Source: Vagococcus lutrae
Lineage (GTDB): Bacteria; Bacillota; Bacilli; Lactobacillales; Vagococcaceae
Length of the DNA stretch: 60,939 bases
Direction of reading: 5' to 3'
Assembly: GCF_003987555.1 (NCBI RefSeq)
Contig: NZ_NGJW01000013.1
Location: 1-60,939, forward strand
The notes beneath the pieces were generated by a model. That model did no database searches and was not told where the DNA came from. It saw only the letters and a program-made list of their open reading frames with translations. Shown one piece after another: positions 27,927-36,918 of this stretch. Position numbers and translations under genes: made by a program. The number at the start of each line of letters is the position of its first letter. Position 1 is the first letter of the stretch.

Positions 27927-29034
27927 ACCGAGTATTTCGCAACCGATGAATATTTTAGTAATGGGTAAAACAGGCGTTGGCAAAAGCACCTTGATTAATG
28001 CCATTTTTGGTGAAAGTGTCGTAGAAACGGGCATTGGTCATCCGGTGACCCAACATATCCGAAAAGTTTCAACCGACACTATGCCACTTAACATCTACGA
28101 TACAAAAGGATTGGAATTAAAAGCGTCCGACCGAACAGCCGTGCTAGAAGAAGTCACGGAGTTAATCGTCCACTTATCTGAAATGAATAAAGAAACAGAC
28201 TATTTGCACATGGTTTGGTATTGTATCAACGCACAGACGCATCGACTAGAGACAGAAGAAATTAGTTTGATTGAAACGCTAGTACGTGACTTACCCGTGG
28301 TAGTGGTGGTAACCCAATCATATGGTGATACGGCACAAGCGTTTATAGAAGAAGTGAATGAACAATTAACTCATCTCGAAGTTCCGATCGTGCCAGTTTT
28401 GGCAACACCTTTAAAATTTGCTGGTTTTGAATTACCTTCGTCAGGTTTAGAAACATTAATAGATGTTACCGACGATTTATTGCCAAAAGCTATGAGTCGT
28501 TCATTTATCAACGCACAAAAAGTGCATTTACAAAAGAAACTAGCAGCGGCAAATCAACTGACAAAAGGTTATTTGGCGGCGACATTTACGACCAGTTTTG
28601 TTCCCATACCGTTTGCCGATGCCGTTGCATTAGTGCCGATACAAGTGGCCATGTTAGCGCAAATTACAAAAGTGTTTAACTTTCCGATTAAAAAAAGTGT
28701 TTTGACGTATTTAGTTTCAGCATTGATTGGGACTAGTTTGACAACGATGATTGGACGGTATACAGCCAGTGCCTTATTTAAACTCGTACCAGGCGTAGGA
28801 AGTGTGGCAGGTGGCGCTATCAGTGGTGGTGTGGCTGCAGGGATGACACAACTTTTAGCCAGTAGCTATATACATGCTTTAATGTTTGTATCCGAAGAGG
28901 CAAAAAATGGTCAACAAATTGCGCCGAAAGAAGTTATTCGTTTAACAAAAGAGTATTACCAAGCCTCTTTTAAAAAAGAAATGAAAAAATGGCAGAAAAA
29001 AACCTCTCATTCAGAGGATGAAGGAAAGGAATAA
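27916..29034 (+). CDS. P-loop GTPase with hydrophobic C-terminal domain, copy 2
   Basis: This paralogue of the upstream gene is about 372 aa, with G1 GKTGVGKSTLIN near residue 17, G3 DTKGLEL, VVVVTQSY and a hydrophobic tail with PIPFADAVALVPIQVAML, a segment also found in copy 1 (PLPFADATALVSLQVVML). The ATG at 27916 has GTGAG 7 bases upstream; the GTG at 27904 is an alternative. It overlaps copy 1 by 11 bases, which suggests that the two are made together and may form a heteromer (inference). Confidence 0.85.
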   Translation: MKTKPSISQPMNILVMGKTGVGKSTLINAIFGESVVETGIGHPVTQHIRKVSTDTMPLNIYDTKGLELKASDRTAVLEEVTELIVHLSEMNKETDYLHMVWYCINAQTHRLETEEISLIETLVRDLPVVVVVTQSYGDTAQAFIEEVNEQLTHLEVPIVPVLATPLKFAGFELPSSGLETLIDVTDDLLPKAMSRSFINAQKVHLQKKLAAANQLTKGYLAATFTTSFVPIPFADAVALVPIQVAMLAQITKVFNFPIKKSVLTYLVSALIGTSLTTMIGRYTASALFKLVPGVGSVAGGAISGGVAAGMTQLLASSYIHALMFVSEEAKNGQQIAPKEVIRLTKEYYQASFKKEMKKWQKKTSHSEDEGKE

Positions 29035-29039
29035 GTGAT

Positions 29040-30107
29040 GTGGAAGTTTATATGACGCCGATTATCGCGGGGATCGTTATGGCGTTTATCATCGCCTATG
29101 TGACGTTCGTGCCGGTCATTATTTTGCAATACCGACGTCACGGAGATGTCAGCAAAATTAAAAATTTAGTCGGTTATTCGTTTATTTTATATATGTTATG
29201 TGCGTATTTTTTAGTCATCTTACCTCTACCAACGCGAGCAGAGGTGGCTCAGTTAACGACACCGTATTATAATCTCGTCCCGTTTAAATTTTTAGAAGAT
29301 ATTCAGCAACACTCAGGTTTGTCTTTAAGCAATCCTCGCACTTACATAGGTGCACTGAAAAGTCCGAGTGTTTTTACTGTTTTATTTAATATCTTATTAA
29401 CCTTGCCGTTAGGTGTTTATGGAAAAAAATACTTTCGTTTATCTTTTTGGAAAACGATGTTACTAGGATTTAGTGTCAGTCTGTTTTTTGAATTAACACA
29501 GTTGAGTGGTTTGTATGGTATCTATCCTCGACCGTATCGTTTATTTGACGTGGATGATTTATTAATGAATACGTTAGGAGCAGTGGTAGGGTATGGTGTG
29601 GGAAAAGTCATGAATCCTTTACTGCCAGAAGAACATTTATCAATTCCAGATCAGCGTATCACCATTCTTCGTCGGTTTTTGGCCTATTATATTGACACAC
29701 TAGTGATTGGTTTGATTGTTGCGGTGATAAGTGGCGGGTTACAACTAATTGGCCGCCCAATATCAAATGACGGTATCAGTTTGGTAGTTTGGTTTAGTTA
29801 TTTTGTTTTTTTACCATTGATTTTTTATCAGACAATTGGGCAAGGTGTTTTAAAAATAGAGCTACGCGCAACGACTGGTCATCTTAGTTTGGCAAAACTT
29901 TTAAAGCGTGCCTTATTGATGGGGATAGTTGTGAAATTAAATCCTTTGTTAATAGAATACGACTTTTCCTTTGGACAGGGCATAAATGTGGCGGCCTTAG
30001 TGATTCAATTAATTTTCATGATAATCTTGCTTAGCCAAGTCGTCCGAAAGAAAGAACAACTATTTTATGATCGATGGAGCAACCTGATCTTAGTGCCTAA
30101 AAAATAG
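29040..30107 (+). CDS. VanZ-RDD fusion membrane protein
   Basis: The 355-aa protein joins an N-terminal VanZ-like domain (four or five helices, with LPTRAEVAQ, YNLVPF, FELTQLSG and FDVDDLLMNTLGA) to a C-terminal RDD domain (about 205-355, RRFLAYYIDTLVIG). VanZ-like proteins are associated with low-level glycopeptide or lipoglycopeptide tolerance in some species, but most are uncharacterised. The GTG at 29040 or the ATG at 29052 could be the start. It follows the GTPase pair closely and is probably in the same operon. Confidence 0.87.
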   Translation: MEVYMTPIIAGIVMAFIIAYVTFVPVIILQYRRHGDVSKIKNLVGYSFILYMLCAYFLVILPLPTRAEVAQLTTPYYNLVPFKFLEDIQQHSGLSLSNPRTYIGALKSPSVFTVLFNILLTLPLGVYGKKYFRLSFWKTMLLGFSVSLFFELTQLSGLYGIYPRPYRLFDVDDLLMNTLGAVVGYGVGKVMNPLLPEEHLSIPDQRITILRRFLAYYIDTLVIGLIVAVISGGLQLIGRPISNDGISLVVWFSYFVFLPLIFYQTIGQGVLKIELRATTGHLSLAKLLKRALLMGIVVKLNPLLIEYDFSFGQGINVAALVIQLIFMIILLSQVVRKKEQLFYDRWSNLILVPKK

Positions 30108-30110
30108 AGA

Positions 30111-30150
30111 AAAAAATCTCGTCTACTTGCTAGACATTCAAATAGACGAG
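30111..30150 (-). terminator. Terminator of the NAD(P)-binding protein gene
   Basis: An 8-bp stem (30118-30125 with 30143-30150) is followed on the minus strand by a run of seven T. It lies between two convergent genes; in the plus direction no T run follows. Confidence 0.65.
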
Positions 30151-30163
30151 TGACACTTATAAT

Positions 30164-30790
30164 TTAGCCTCTAACTGATAGACGCTTCTGCTGTGGTTGG
30201 TTCTCTAGGACAAGTTCGACCATAGCTTTGGCATAGTCAGCATAGCTAATGTAGCTATTACCATTTTCGTCTGTCAGTAAAAGGTCTTCTCCAAAAACAT
30301 AATGACCAGACTTAGCACCTTCTGCATCAAAGTTTGCTGCGGGACTTAGGTACGTCCATTTGAAGTCATTTTGCATCTCTAGATAGGCTAGGCCATCTCC
30401 CATTGCAGCAGCCAAAGGGAAATAATCTGAGGGGAAGTCAGGTGTATCTTTGAGCTGTTGTTGACGGCTTTCATCAACGTATAAACTTCCAGCTCCGCCG
30501 ACTACCAAGAGATACCCGCCTGTTTCACGTAGTAAATCATGAAGATATTTTAAAGACGAAGTATGTAGTGGTAGTGTTTCAGGTGTCCAAAAACCAGTGG
30601 CTAAAACAATAGTGTCAAAAGGTTTTAAATCTTCTGCTGTTAACTGAAATAAATCTTTAAATATGGTGTGTTGAGCCTTTGTTTCATGTGAATGGCGAAC
30701 GATTGCCGTAACCTCTAAGTTTTTTTTCACTAACTCATTTGTGATTAGACTTCCGACTTTACCGTTTGCTCCAATGACCGCTATTTTCAT
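30164..30790 (-). CDS. NAD(P)-binding oxidoreductase of the NmrA/SDR-like group
   Basis: The 208-aa Rossmann protein has a GANGKVGSLI dinucleotide motif at the N-terminus and a YISYADYAKAMVELVL C-terminal segment typical of NAD(P)H-binding YhfK/NmrA-like proteins. It is divergent from a DUF24/HxlR regulator, the usual arrangement for quinone, aldehyde or disulfide-stress genes. The substrate is unknown. Confidence 0.85.
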   Translation of the reverse strand: MKIAVIGANGKVGSLITNELVKKNLEVTAIVRHSHETKAQHTIFKDLFQLTAEDLKPFDTIVLATGFWTPETLPLHTSSLKYLHDLLRETGGYLLVVGGAGSLYVDESRQQQLKDTPDFPSDYFPLAAAMGDGLAYLEMQNDFKWTYLSPAANFDAEGAKSGHYVFGEDLLLTDENGNSYISYADYAKAMVELVLENQPQQKRLSVRG

Positions 30791-30809
30791 GTTATCCGCT
30801 CCTTTTATT

Positions 30810-30872
30810 TACTTTTTGTAAGTACATAATAACCATATCGTTTTTTATATTTGTTGTAAAGTACGCACTTTA
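30810..30872. promoter_or_regulatory. Candidate DUF24/HxlR operators in the divergent region
   Basis: At 30810-30824 there is TACT-N7-AGTA, the operator pattern I recall for YodB-type DUF24 repressors. At 30857-30872 there is a perfect palindrome TAAAGT-ACGC-ACTTTA. Both lie between the divergent oxidoreductase and regulator genes, as expected for an autoregulated HxlR system. Confidence 0.6.
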
Positions 30873-30915
30873 TTGTGTGTTAGTTTCTTAAAAGTAACTA
30901 ATAGTAAAGAGAGGG

Positions 30916-31269
30916 GTGAGGATTATACTGCTACCTTCAGAAGAGTGCCCAGTTGAGCTAACATTACAATTGATTGGTAATAAATGGAAATTTTTGATTA
31001 TTCGTGACTTATTAGAAAAGACACAACGTTTTGGTGAATTAAAAAAGTCATTAGCACCTATTTCCCAAAAAGTATTAACACAAAATTTACGTGAACTAGA
31101 AAAAGATGGTTTGATTATTCGTAAGGTTTATCCAGAAGTACCACTTCGTGTTGACTATCGTTTAAGTGAGTTAGGGAAAACACTAGCTCCTGTTTTAGCC
31201 ATGATGCACGAATGGGGAGAATATTATAAAATAGAAAGAAAGTTAAAAACGAATGATTTACATGTATAA
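30916..31269 (+). CDS. HxlR/DUF24-family redox-type regulator
   Basis: This small winged-helix protein (at most 117 aa) has the family core ECPVELTLQLIGNKWKFLIIRDLL and LTQNLRELEKDGLI. The N-terminal Cys in SEECPVE corresponds to the redox-sensing Cys of YodB-like proteins. The start is unclear: the GTG at 30916 overlaps its own purine-rich ribosome site, and no ATG exists before the conserved region. CTG at 30928 (six bases after GAGG) is an alternative. It probably represses the divergent oxidoreductase and itself. Confidence 0.87.
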   Translation: MRIILLPSEECPVELTLQLIGNKWKFLIIRDLLEKTQRFGELKKSLAPISQKVLTQNLRELEKDGLIIRKVYPEVPLRVDYRLSELGKTLAPVLAMMHEWGEYYKIERKLKTNDLHV

Positions 31270-31313
31270 AATTAAAAATGTTTGTTTATTTAAGTTTTTC
31301 ATATGATTTTCTA

Positions 31314-31342
31314 TTGCGTTTTCATGAAAAGTAGTGCATAAT
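31314..31342 (+). promoter_or_regulatory. Promoter of the xpt-pbuX operon
   Basis: TTGCGT (31314-31319), a 17-base spacer and CATAAT (31337-31342) lie about 20 bp upstream of the riboswitch aptamer. Confidence 0.6.
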
Positions 31343-31367
31343 GACAGTATCAATTAAATATACTTTC

Positions 31368-31432
31368 ACTTATATATCGTCGAAATAAGGTCGACAGTCT
31401 CTACCTGATACCGTAAATATCAGACTATAAGT
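31368..31432 (+). ncRNA. Purine (guanine-class) riboswitch aptamer
   Basis: All three helices of the purine aptamer are visible: P1 ACTTATA with TATAAGT (31368-31374 with 31426-31432), P2 GTCGA with TCGAC around a 7-base loop, and P3 CTGATA with TATCAG around the conserved loop CCGTAAA. The specificity base before P1 is C (GACTAT, position 31425), which reads as guanine/hypoxanthine rather than adenine. It precedes a terminator, so guanine should switch off xpt-pbuX. Confidence 0.95.
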
Positions 31433-31450
31433 TAAAATAAGCGTGTGAAG

Positions 31451-31500
31451 AAACGTACGCCTTTTTTTGCTTGTAGTCAAAAAAGGTGTACGTTTTTTTT
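31451..31500 (+). terminator. Riboswitch expression-platform terminator
   Basis: Left arm 31451-31467 pairs with the right arm starting at 31479 and ends in eight T. It lies 18 bp after the aptamer and 35 bp before xpt. Confidence 0.9.
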
Positions 31501-31535
31501 GTCGATAATAAGGGAAAATATCGAAGGAGATTAAC

Positions 31536-32126
31536 ATGAAACAGCTGCAAGAGAAAATTTTAAAAGAAGGTACTGTGTTAGCTCAAGGGGTTTTGAAGGT
31601 AGACCGCTTTTTAACCCACCAAGTAGATCCTCAGCTCATGGCCGCTATAGGTCAAGATTTTGCGAATTATTTTGCGGAAGAAAAAATTACGAAAGTCGTA
31701 ACGTTAGAAGCTTCAGGTATTACGCCTGCTGTCTTTACAGCATTGTCACTCGACGTACCAATGATTTATGCACGGAAATCTAAAAGTTTAACATTAAGTG
31801 ATGAATTGTTAACATCAAGTGTCTATTCGTTTACGAAACAAGTGACAAGTGATATTTCGATTTCACGTCATCTTTTAACAGAAGAAGATACAGTCCTAAT
31901 CATTGATGACTTTCTAGCCAATGGTCAAGCAGCTAAAGGGTTGATAGAGCTTTGTCAACAAGCAGGGGCAAACGTTGCCGGTTTAGGTATCGTGATTGAG
32001 AAGTCCTTCCAAAGCGGACGTCAACTTTTAGAAGACGATGGCATCCATGTTTATTCTCAAGCACGTATTGCGTCATTAGATAACGGTGAGATTACTTTTG
32101 TAGAAAAGGAGACTATCCATGGATAA
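31536..32126 (+). CDS. xpt: Xanthine phosphoribosyltransferase
   Basis: The 196-aa type I phosphoribosyltransferase makes XMP from xanthine and PRPP. It has the PRPP loop [13 protein letters not shown] (about residue 125) and family segments [22 protein letters not shown] and [14 protein letters not shown]. The length matches Bacillus Xpt. It is coupled to pbuX by an 8-base overlap and controlled by the upstream guanine riboswitch. Confidence 0.96.
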   Translation: MKQLQEKILKEGTVLAQGVLKVDRFLTHQVDPQLMAAIGQDFANYFAEEKITKVVTLEASGITPAVFTALSLDVPMIYARKSKSLTLSDELLTSSVYSFTKQVTSDISISRHLLTEEDTVLIIDDFLANGQAAKGLIELCQQAGANVAGLGIVIEKSFQSGRQLLEDDGIHVYSQARIASLDNGEITFVEKETIHG

Positions 32127-33441
32127 AAAACGAGCAACGCAACAAAATGCTGTGTTAGGTTTACAACATTTATTAGCGATGTATGCCGGAGCTGTAGCCG
32201 TACCGTTATTAATAGGTGCCGGTTTAGGATTTAATCAAGAACAAATGACCTATTTAATTTCGATTGATATTTTCATGTGTGGTGTCGCAACATTATTGCA
32301 GTTAGTCGTGAATAAAGTCTTTGGTATCGGTTTACCGGTTGTGTTAGGCTGTGCGATTCAAGCTGTTGCCCCTTTAATATTAATTGGTAATAGTCATGGG
32401 GTAGGCTCTATGTATGGTGCGATTATGGCATCAGGCGTTGTGGTATTCTTGATTGCTGGTTTCTTTTCTAAAATCAAAAAATTATTTCCACCGATGGTTA
32501 CAGGTATTGTCATAACTGTTATTGGTTTAACACTTATTCCGGTAGCGATTAGTAAAATGGGTGGGGGCGACCTTTCTGCTGCTAATTTTGGTAGTAGTAC
32601 ATCACTGTTTCTTGCCTTTACGACCATTGCCTTAATCGTAGGGGTTCAGCTGTTTGCGAAAGGATTTTTACGTTCAGTCAGTGTTCTAGTTGGTTTACTT
32701 GGCGGAACGTTGCTTGCGAGCTTTTTAGGACAAGTGAACTTGTCGGCAGTGAGTCAAGCACCGGTTTTTCATATGCCACAGCCTTTTTACTTTGGCAAAC
32801 CGACATTTGATTTAATGCCTATAGTGTTAATGGTGATTATTTCGATCGTGAGCATGGTGGAGTCGACAGGTGTTTACTTTGCGCTAGGTGATATTTTAGA
32901 CCGTAAGATGACTGAAGATGATTTAAAACGTGGTTATCGTGCAGAAGGATTGGCTGTCCTGTTAGGCGGTATTTTTAATACATTTCCTTATACAGCATTT
33001 TCGCAAAATGTCGGCTTAGTTCAATTATCTGGTGTCAAAACCCGTCAGCCTATTTTCTTTTCTGCTATCTTTTTAATGATTCTCGGCCTATTTCCGAAGG
33101 TTGGTGCTTTAGCGCAAATCATTCCAGAACCTGTTTTAGGCGGAGGCATGTTAGTCATGTTCGGTATGGTCGCGATTCAAGGGATGAAAATGTTAGCAAA
33201 AAATGATTTAAACGACGAAAGAAATCTATTAATTATGACGATTTCAATTGGATTTGGTTTAGGATTCAACATGATTCCAGAACTTTTCCAACAATTGCCT
33301 GAAACTGTGCAAATGTTTACTGGAAACGGGATTGTCATCAGTAGTTTGACAGCTGTCGTGTTAAACGCCCTCTGTTTTGGCTTTGAGGATAAAGAAATTT
33401 CGCAGCCTGTGATAGAACCAGAAGTAAATGTAACACATTAA
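32119..33441 (+). CDS. pbuX: Xanthine permease
   Basis: This 440-aa NCS2 membrane protein has [17 protein letters not shown] at the N-terminus and the segment [19 protein letters not shown] with the family glutamate. It is cotranslated with xpt, as in Bacillus. Compared with the other NCS2 gene at 8.1 kb it is clearly a different subtype (PbuX rather than the guanine-deaminase-linked type). Confidence 0.94.
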   Translation: MDKKRATQQNAVLGLQHLLAMYAGAVAVPLLIGAGLGFNQEQMTYLISIDIFMCGVATLLQLVVNKVFGIGLPVVLGCAIQAVAPLILIGNSHGVGSMYGAIMASGVVVFLIAGFFSKIKKLFPPMVTGIVITVIGLTLIPVAISKMGGGDLSAANFGSSTSLFLAFTTIALIVGVQLFAKGFLRSVSVLVGLLGGTLLASFLGQVNLSAVSQAPVFHMPQPFYFGKPTFDLMPIVLMVIISIVSMVESTGVYFALGDILDRKMTEDDLKRGYRAEGLAVLLGGIFNTFPYTAFSQNVGLVQLSGVKTRQPIFFSAIFLMILGLFPKVGALAQIIPEPVLGGGMLVMFGMVAIQGMKMLAKNDLNDERNLLIMTISIGFGLGFNMIPELFQQLPETVQMFTGNGIVISSLTAVVLNALCFGFEDKEISQPVIEPEVNVTH

Positions 33442-33446
33442 TAGAG

Positions 33447-33489
33447 AACAAAAGAGACTAGAATCCCCCACGTTCTAGTCTTTTGTTTT
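33447..33489 (+). terminator. Terminator of xpt-pbuX
   Basis: A stem of about 15 bp (33447-33463 with 33473-33487), with a two-base bulge on the left arm, is followed by TTTTATAATTT. Confidence 0.82.
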
Positions 33490-33599
33490 ATAATTTAATA
33501 AATAAAAAAACAAAAAAACTATCTTTTTTGAAAACAATCGATTAAAATGAACGAGATGTATTCACCAATGAGAATGAAAGTAAAGGGGTGAAATAGGTG

Positions 33600-35030
33600 A
33601 TGCAGAAGAATTATAAACAGTGGGTTTTATTATTAGGTGGTCTTGACAATATAGCAGAAATTACGCATTGTACGACACGATTAAGGATTTTAGTTCATTC
33701 GATTGAGAAAGTTAATTTAGATGGGTTTCGTCAGGATCCAATGATTATCGAGTCTTTCATTAAAGGCGGTCAAGTGCAGTTGGTCATTGGCACACATGTT
33801 GAAAAAATTTATCAAGAATTGATTGAAGTAATGGCAGAGTTAGAATATGAAAAGAAAAGTATGCCTCTAACGAAATCAAGTGAGAAACCTTCATCACAAA
33901 GCTGGTTAGTTAAAATGATGATGACCATTTCCAGTTTGTTTGCGCCTTTGATTGGTATTTTAACAGCAAGTGGGTTATTAAAAGGACTGTTAGCCATTAG
34001 TGTCGCATCAGGGTGGCTTGCACAAGAGAGTGGTCTTTTTATGTTGCTTTATGCGATGTCAGATGCTGTTTTTTATTTTTTGCCTGTTTTGATTAGTTTA
34101 TCTGCCAGTAAGCGATTTAAAGTGCCACTTGGTTTAGCAGCTGTTATAGGTTTAGCACTTGTCTATCCAACATTGGCGCCTGCTGCTTTGAAAGTTCATG
34201 AGCCTTTAATAGTACTATTTAAAGATACAGTGGCGGAATTGCCAATTTATTTCAAATTATTGGGGATACCATTAATCTTGCCACAATATGCAAACGGTAT
34301 TTTACCTTCAATTGGTGCTATTTGGTTAGCGTCTAAGTGTTATCCATTCTTTGAAAAGCGCATTCCGCGTTTGTTACAGTCTTTTGTCGTTCCATTTCTT
34401 ACCCTGATGAGTGTGTTATTCTTAACCTTTTTATTTTTAGGTCCGTTTCTAACTATCATTGGGAATAGTATTGCACTCGGTTTAACGGCTCTTTACGAGT
34501 GGCATCCAATAGTTGCAGGTTTTGTTTTGGGTGGTGTCTGGCAATGGTTAGTAGTTATGGGATTACATTGGGCCCTTTTGCCTATCGGATTGTTAAATTT
34601 AGGGATTTTAGGCTATGATCCGCTACTCGTTTTAATGACGGGCACTTGGATGGCGCAATCGGCTGCCGTAGCAGGAGTTTTATTAAAGGAAAAATCAAAG
34701 GAATTGAACAGTATTGGGATTCCAGCATTGTTATCAAGTCTATTTGGGATAATCGAACCGAGTCTATATGGGATTGTGTTACCACGTAAAAAAGTCTTTT
34801 TTGTAACAACCATCGCTTCTGCTAGTGCGGGTATGATTTTAGGTTGGTTAAAAGTCAAAACCTATACAGTAACAGGTTTTGGTTTGTTTTCTTTAGCCGC
34901 TTCTATTCATCCTGAGACGGGTATTGGTATAGATTTTTACGGACGTGTTTTAGCGGTTTTAATCGCAGGTGTCATCGCCTTTACAGGTAGCTATTTTGTG
35001 ACGAAAAAACCGAATACGAAAAGCAAATAA
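33600..35030 (+). CDS. Orphan PTS EIIBC of the sucrose/beta-glucoside family
   Basis: The 476-aa protein has an N-terminal EIIB domain with the phospho-Cys in HCTTRLRI (Cys24) and a C-terminal EIIC domain of about ten helices with GIIEPSLYGIVLPRK. No EIIA domain is attached, so it relies on another EIIA. The GTG at 33597 directly precedes the ATG used here. No glycosidase or regulator accompanies it, so the sugar is unknown. A LacI-operator-like AATCGATT lies upstream at 33537-33544. Confidence 0.88.
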   Translation: MQKNYKQWVLLLGGLDNIAEITHCTTRLRILVHSIEKVNLDGFRQDPMIIESFIKGGQVQLVIGTHVEKIYQELIEVMAELEYEKKSMPLTKSSEKPSSQSWLVKMMMTISSLFAPLIGILTASGLLKGLLAISVASGWLAQESGLFMLLYAMSDAVFYFLPVLISLSASKRFKVPLGLAAVIGLALVYPTLAPAALKVHEPLIVLFKDTVAELPIYFKLLGIPLILPQYANGILPSIGAIWLASKCYPFFEKRIPRLLQSFVVPFLTLMSVLFLTFLFLGPFLTIIGNSIALGLTALYEWHPIVAGFVLGGVWQWLVVMGLHWALLPIGLLNLGILGYDPLLVLMTGTWMAQSAAVAGVLLKEKSKELNSIGIPALLSSLFGIIEPSLYGIVLPRKKVFFVTTIASASAGMILGWLKVKTYTVTGFGLFSLAASIHPETGIGIDFYGRVLAVLIAGVIAFTGSYFVTKKPNTKSK

Positions 35031-35091
35031 ATCGACCTTTTTTCTAGAATAGACTACAATTAATTCGAATTCGAAATAAAGGAGTATATAA

Positions 35092-35700
35092 ATGATTACA
35101 TTAAAACCAGAAGATTTAAGCACTCAAGATAATTACAAACTACTTGTAGGTTCTGTTATTCCACGTCCGATTGCGCTAGTCACGACGCAATCTGAAGAAG
35201 GACTTGTCAATTTGGCTCCCTTTAGTTTTTTTAATGTTGTCAGTTCCAATCCACCTGTTTTATCGCTATCTGTCCAACGCATGAATGGAGAGATGAAAGA
35301 CACGGCGCGTCATTTGCTGGCAACGAAGGAAGCGGTTCTCCATATTGTCGATCAAGAAAATGTGGCAGAAGCTAACAAGACAGCAGCGACATTACCTGCT
35401 GAGATGAGTGAATTGAGCGTTTCAAATTTTGAAACAATTCCTTCAGATGTTGTCCGAGTACCTGCGGTTAAACCAGCGAAAGCGCGTTACGAAACGACTG
35501 TTTTAGAGTACGTTCCAGTCAAAAAAGAGGAGATCGTAACAGCCGATTTCTTTTTACTAGAAATTAAAGCCTATCATCTGGATGAGACGATTTACGAAGC
35601 GGGTCGTATTAATCCTAAAACGCTAGGAGCAGTAAGCCGTTTAGCTGGAGATAACTACGCTGAGATTGGTAAATTATTTAGTATCGCTCGACCAGAATAA
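35092..35700 (+). CDS. Flavin reductase-like FMN-binding protein (DIM6/NTAB family)
   Basis: This 202-aa split-barrel protein has the family pattern VGSVIPRPIALVTTQSEEG, NLAPFSFFNVVSSNPPVLSLSV and a C-terminal LGAVSRLAGDNYAEIG. Such proteins bind FMN and act as flavin reductases or small oxygenase partners; the physiological partner is not visible. It is transcribed alone between two PTS loci and ends in a long terminator. Confidence 0.88.
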   Translation: MITLKPEDLSTQDNYKLLVGSVIPRPIALVTTQSEEGLVNLAPFSFFNVVSSNPPVLSLSVQRMNGEMKDTARHLLATKEAVLHIVDQENVAEANKTAATLPAEMSELSVSNFETIPSDVVRVPAVKPAKARYETTVLEYVPVKKEEIVTADFFLLEIKAYHLDETIYEAGRINPKTLGAVSRLAGDNYAEIGKLFSIARPE

Positions 35701-35706
35701 TGTCAT

Positions 35707-35767
35707 ACTACTTTTAATTCTAAAGAACAAACTCAGCCTGTTCTCTAGAAATTAAAAGTAGTTTTTT
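35707..35767 (+). terminator. Terminator of the flavin-reductase-like gene
   Basis: A long imperfect stem (35707-35728 with 35740-35762) is followed by six T. Confidence 0.8.
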
Positions 35768-35850
35768 ATTTTCAAAATAGGATTTTAGCTGTCCTCGGAT
35801 AAAAAGGGTGGTATGATAAAGAAAAGATAAGATGAGAAAGAGCGACGAAT

Positions 35851-36840
35851 ATGAAAAATAAACAGTATTTAACTATACAAGATATTGCTGATTTAGCAGG
35901 TGTTTCTAAAAGTACGGTTTCACGTTATTTAAACGGTGGATCAGTAGGGAAAAAGACGCGTCAAAAACTAGAAATTATTATCGACGAGTACGATTATCAA
36001 CCCAATATGTTTGCGCAAAGCTTGAAAGCAAAACAAAGTAATATTATTGGGGTTGTCGTCCCACGTTTGACGTCATATTCCGTACATGAGTCGTTAAAAG
36101 GGATTGACCTTTATTGCGAAGAAAAAGGGTATACGACGTTGATTGTGAATACATATCAGGACAGTCAGAGAGAAATTCAAGCGTTAAAAACATTTGGACA
36201 GCAAAATGTTGCAGGAATTATCTTTTACGGCAGGGTGATAACAGAAGAACACCTTGATGTGATAGAAAGAATCGCTATCCCGGTGGTCGTCTTAGGCCAA
36301 GAGGCGCGAGATATTCCTTATGTGATATACAATGACTATGAGGCGGGACGTCAAATCGGCCAATACGTTTCACGTATGGGGCATCAAAACGTCTTATACT
36401 TTGGGGTGACAGCAGAAGATAAGGCAGTCGGAGTTTCAAGACGTCAAGGAGTTATAGACGGTCTTCAATCTGGAACGAAAGTGGAAGAAGTGAAAACTGG
36501 TTTTTCTATAGAAAATGCCTATCAAACAGGTATGCGAGCTCTGTTAAGTACGCAAGCGACTTATGCTATTTGTGCAACAGATAATATTGCACTAGGCGTT
36601 TTAAAAGCTGCCCGCCAATTAGGAATAGAAGTGCCAACAGACTTGTCAATCTCTGGGTTTGGTGGTTATGCGATGGGCGAAGCTGTTCATCCAAGTTTAA
36701 CAACGATTCATTATGATTTTCAAAAAGCAGGGGATTTAGCTGCTCATCAATTATTAGAGGTTATCAATAAGGAACCGTTTTCAAGTCCGGTCGTTGTAGA
36801 TTGTCATTTAGAAGTGAGAGAATCAACAATTAAACATTAA
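35851..36840 (+). CDS. scrR: LacI-family repressor of the sucrose locus
   Basis: The 329-aa protein has an N-terminal HTH (TIQDIADLAGVSKSTVSRYLNGG) and a periplasmic-binding-protein-like effector domain (about 60-329). It lies directly upstream of the sucrose-type EIIBC and GH32 genes, whose promoter carries a LacI-type palindrome, so control of that operon is likely. The symbol is by context. Confidence 0.87.
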   Translation: MKNKQYLTIQDIADLAGVSKSTVSRYLNGGSVGKKTRQKLEIIIDEYDYQPNMFAQSLKAKQSNIIGVVVPRLTSYSVHESLKGIDLYCEEKGYTTLIVNTYQDSQREIQALKTFGQQNVAGIIFYGRVITEEHLDVIERIAIPVVVLGQEARDIPYVIYNDYEAGRQIGQYVSRMGHQNVLYFGVTAEDKAVGVSRRQGVIDGLQSGTKVEEVKTGFSIENAYQTGMRALLSTQATYAICATDNIALGVLKAARQLGIEVPTDLSISGFGGYAMGEAVHPSLTTIHYDFQKAGDLAAHQLLEVINKEPFSSPVVVDCHLEVRESTIKH

Positions 36841-36845
36841 AAGAC

Positions 36846-36891
36846 TGGACAAACGCTATAAATGCGTTTACAATAAAACGGAACCGGTTTT
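36846..36891 (+). promoter_or_regulatory. scr operon promoter with two operator-like repeats
   Basis: TGGACA (36846-36851), 17 bases and TACAAT (36869-36874) form a good promoter. The spacer holds a perfect inverted repeat AAACGC-N7-GCGTTT (36851-36856 with 36864-36869). The palindrome AACCGGTT (36882-36889) covers the expected transcription start. A CG-centred palindrome here is typical of LacI-family operators. Confidence 0.7.
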
Positions 36892-36918
36892 AAAAATACT
36901 TTTTTAAAGGAGAATAAA

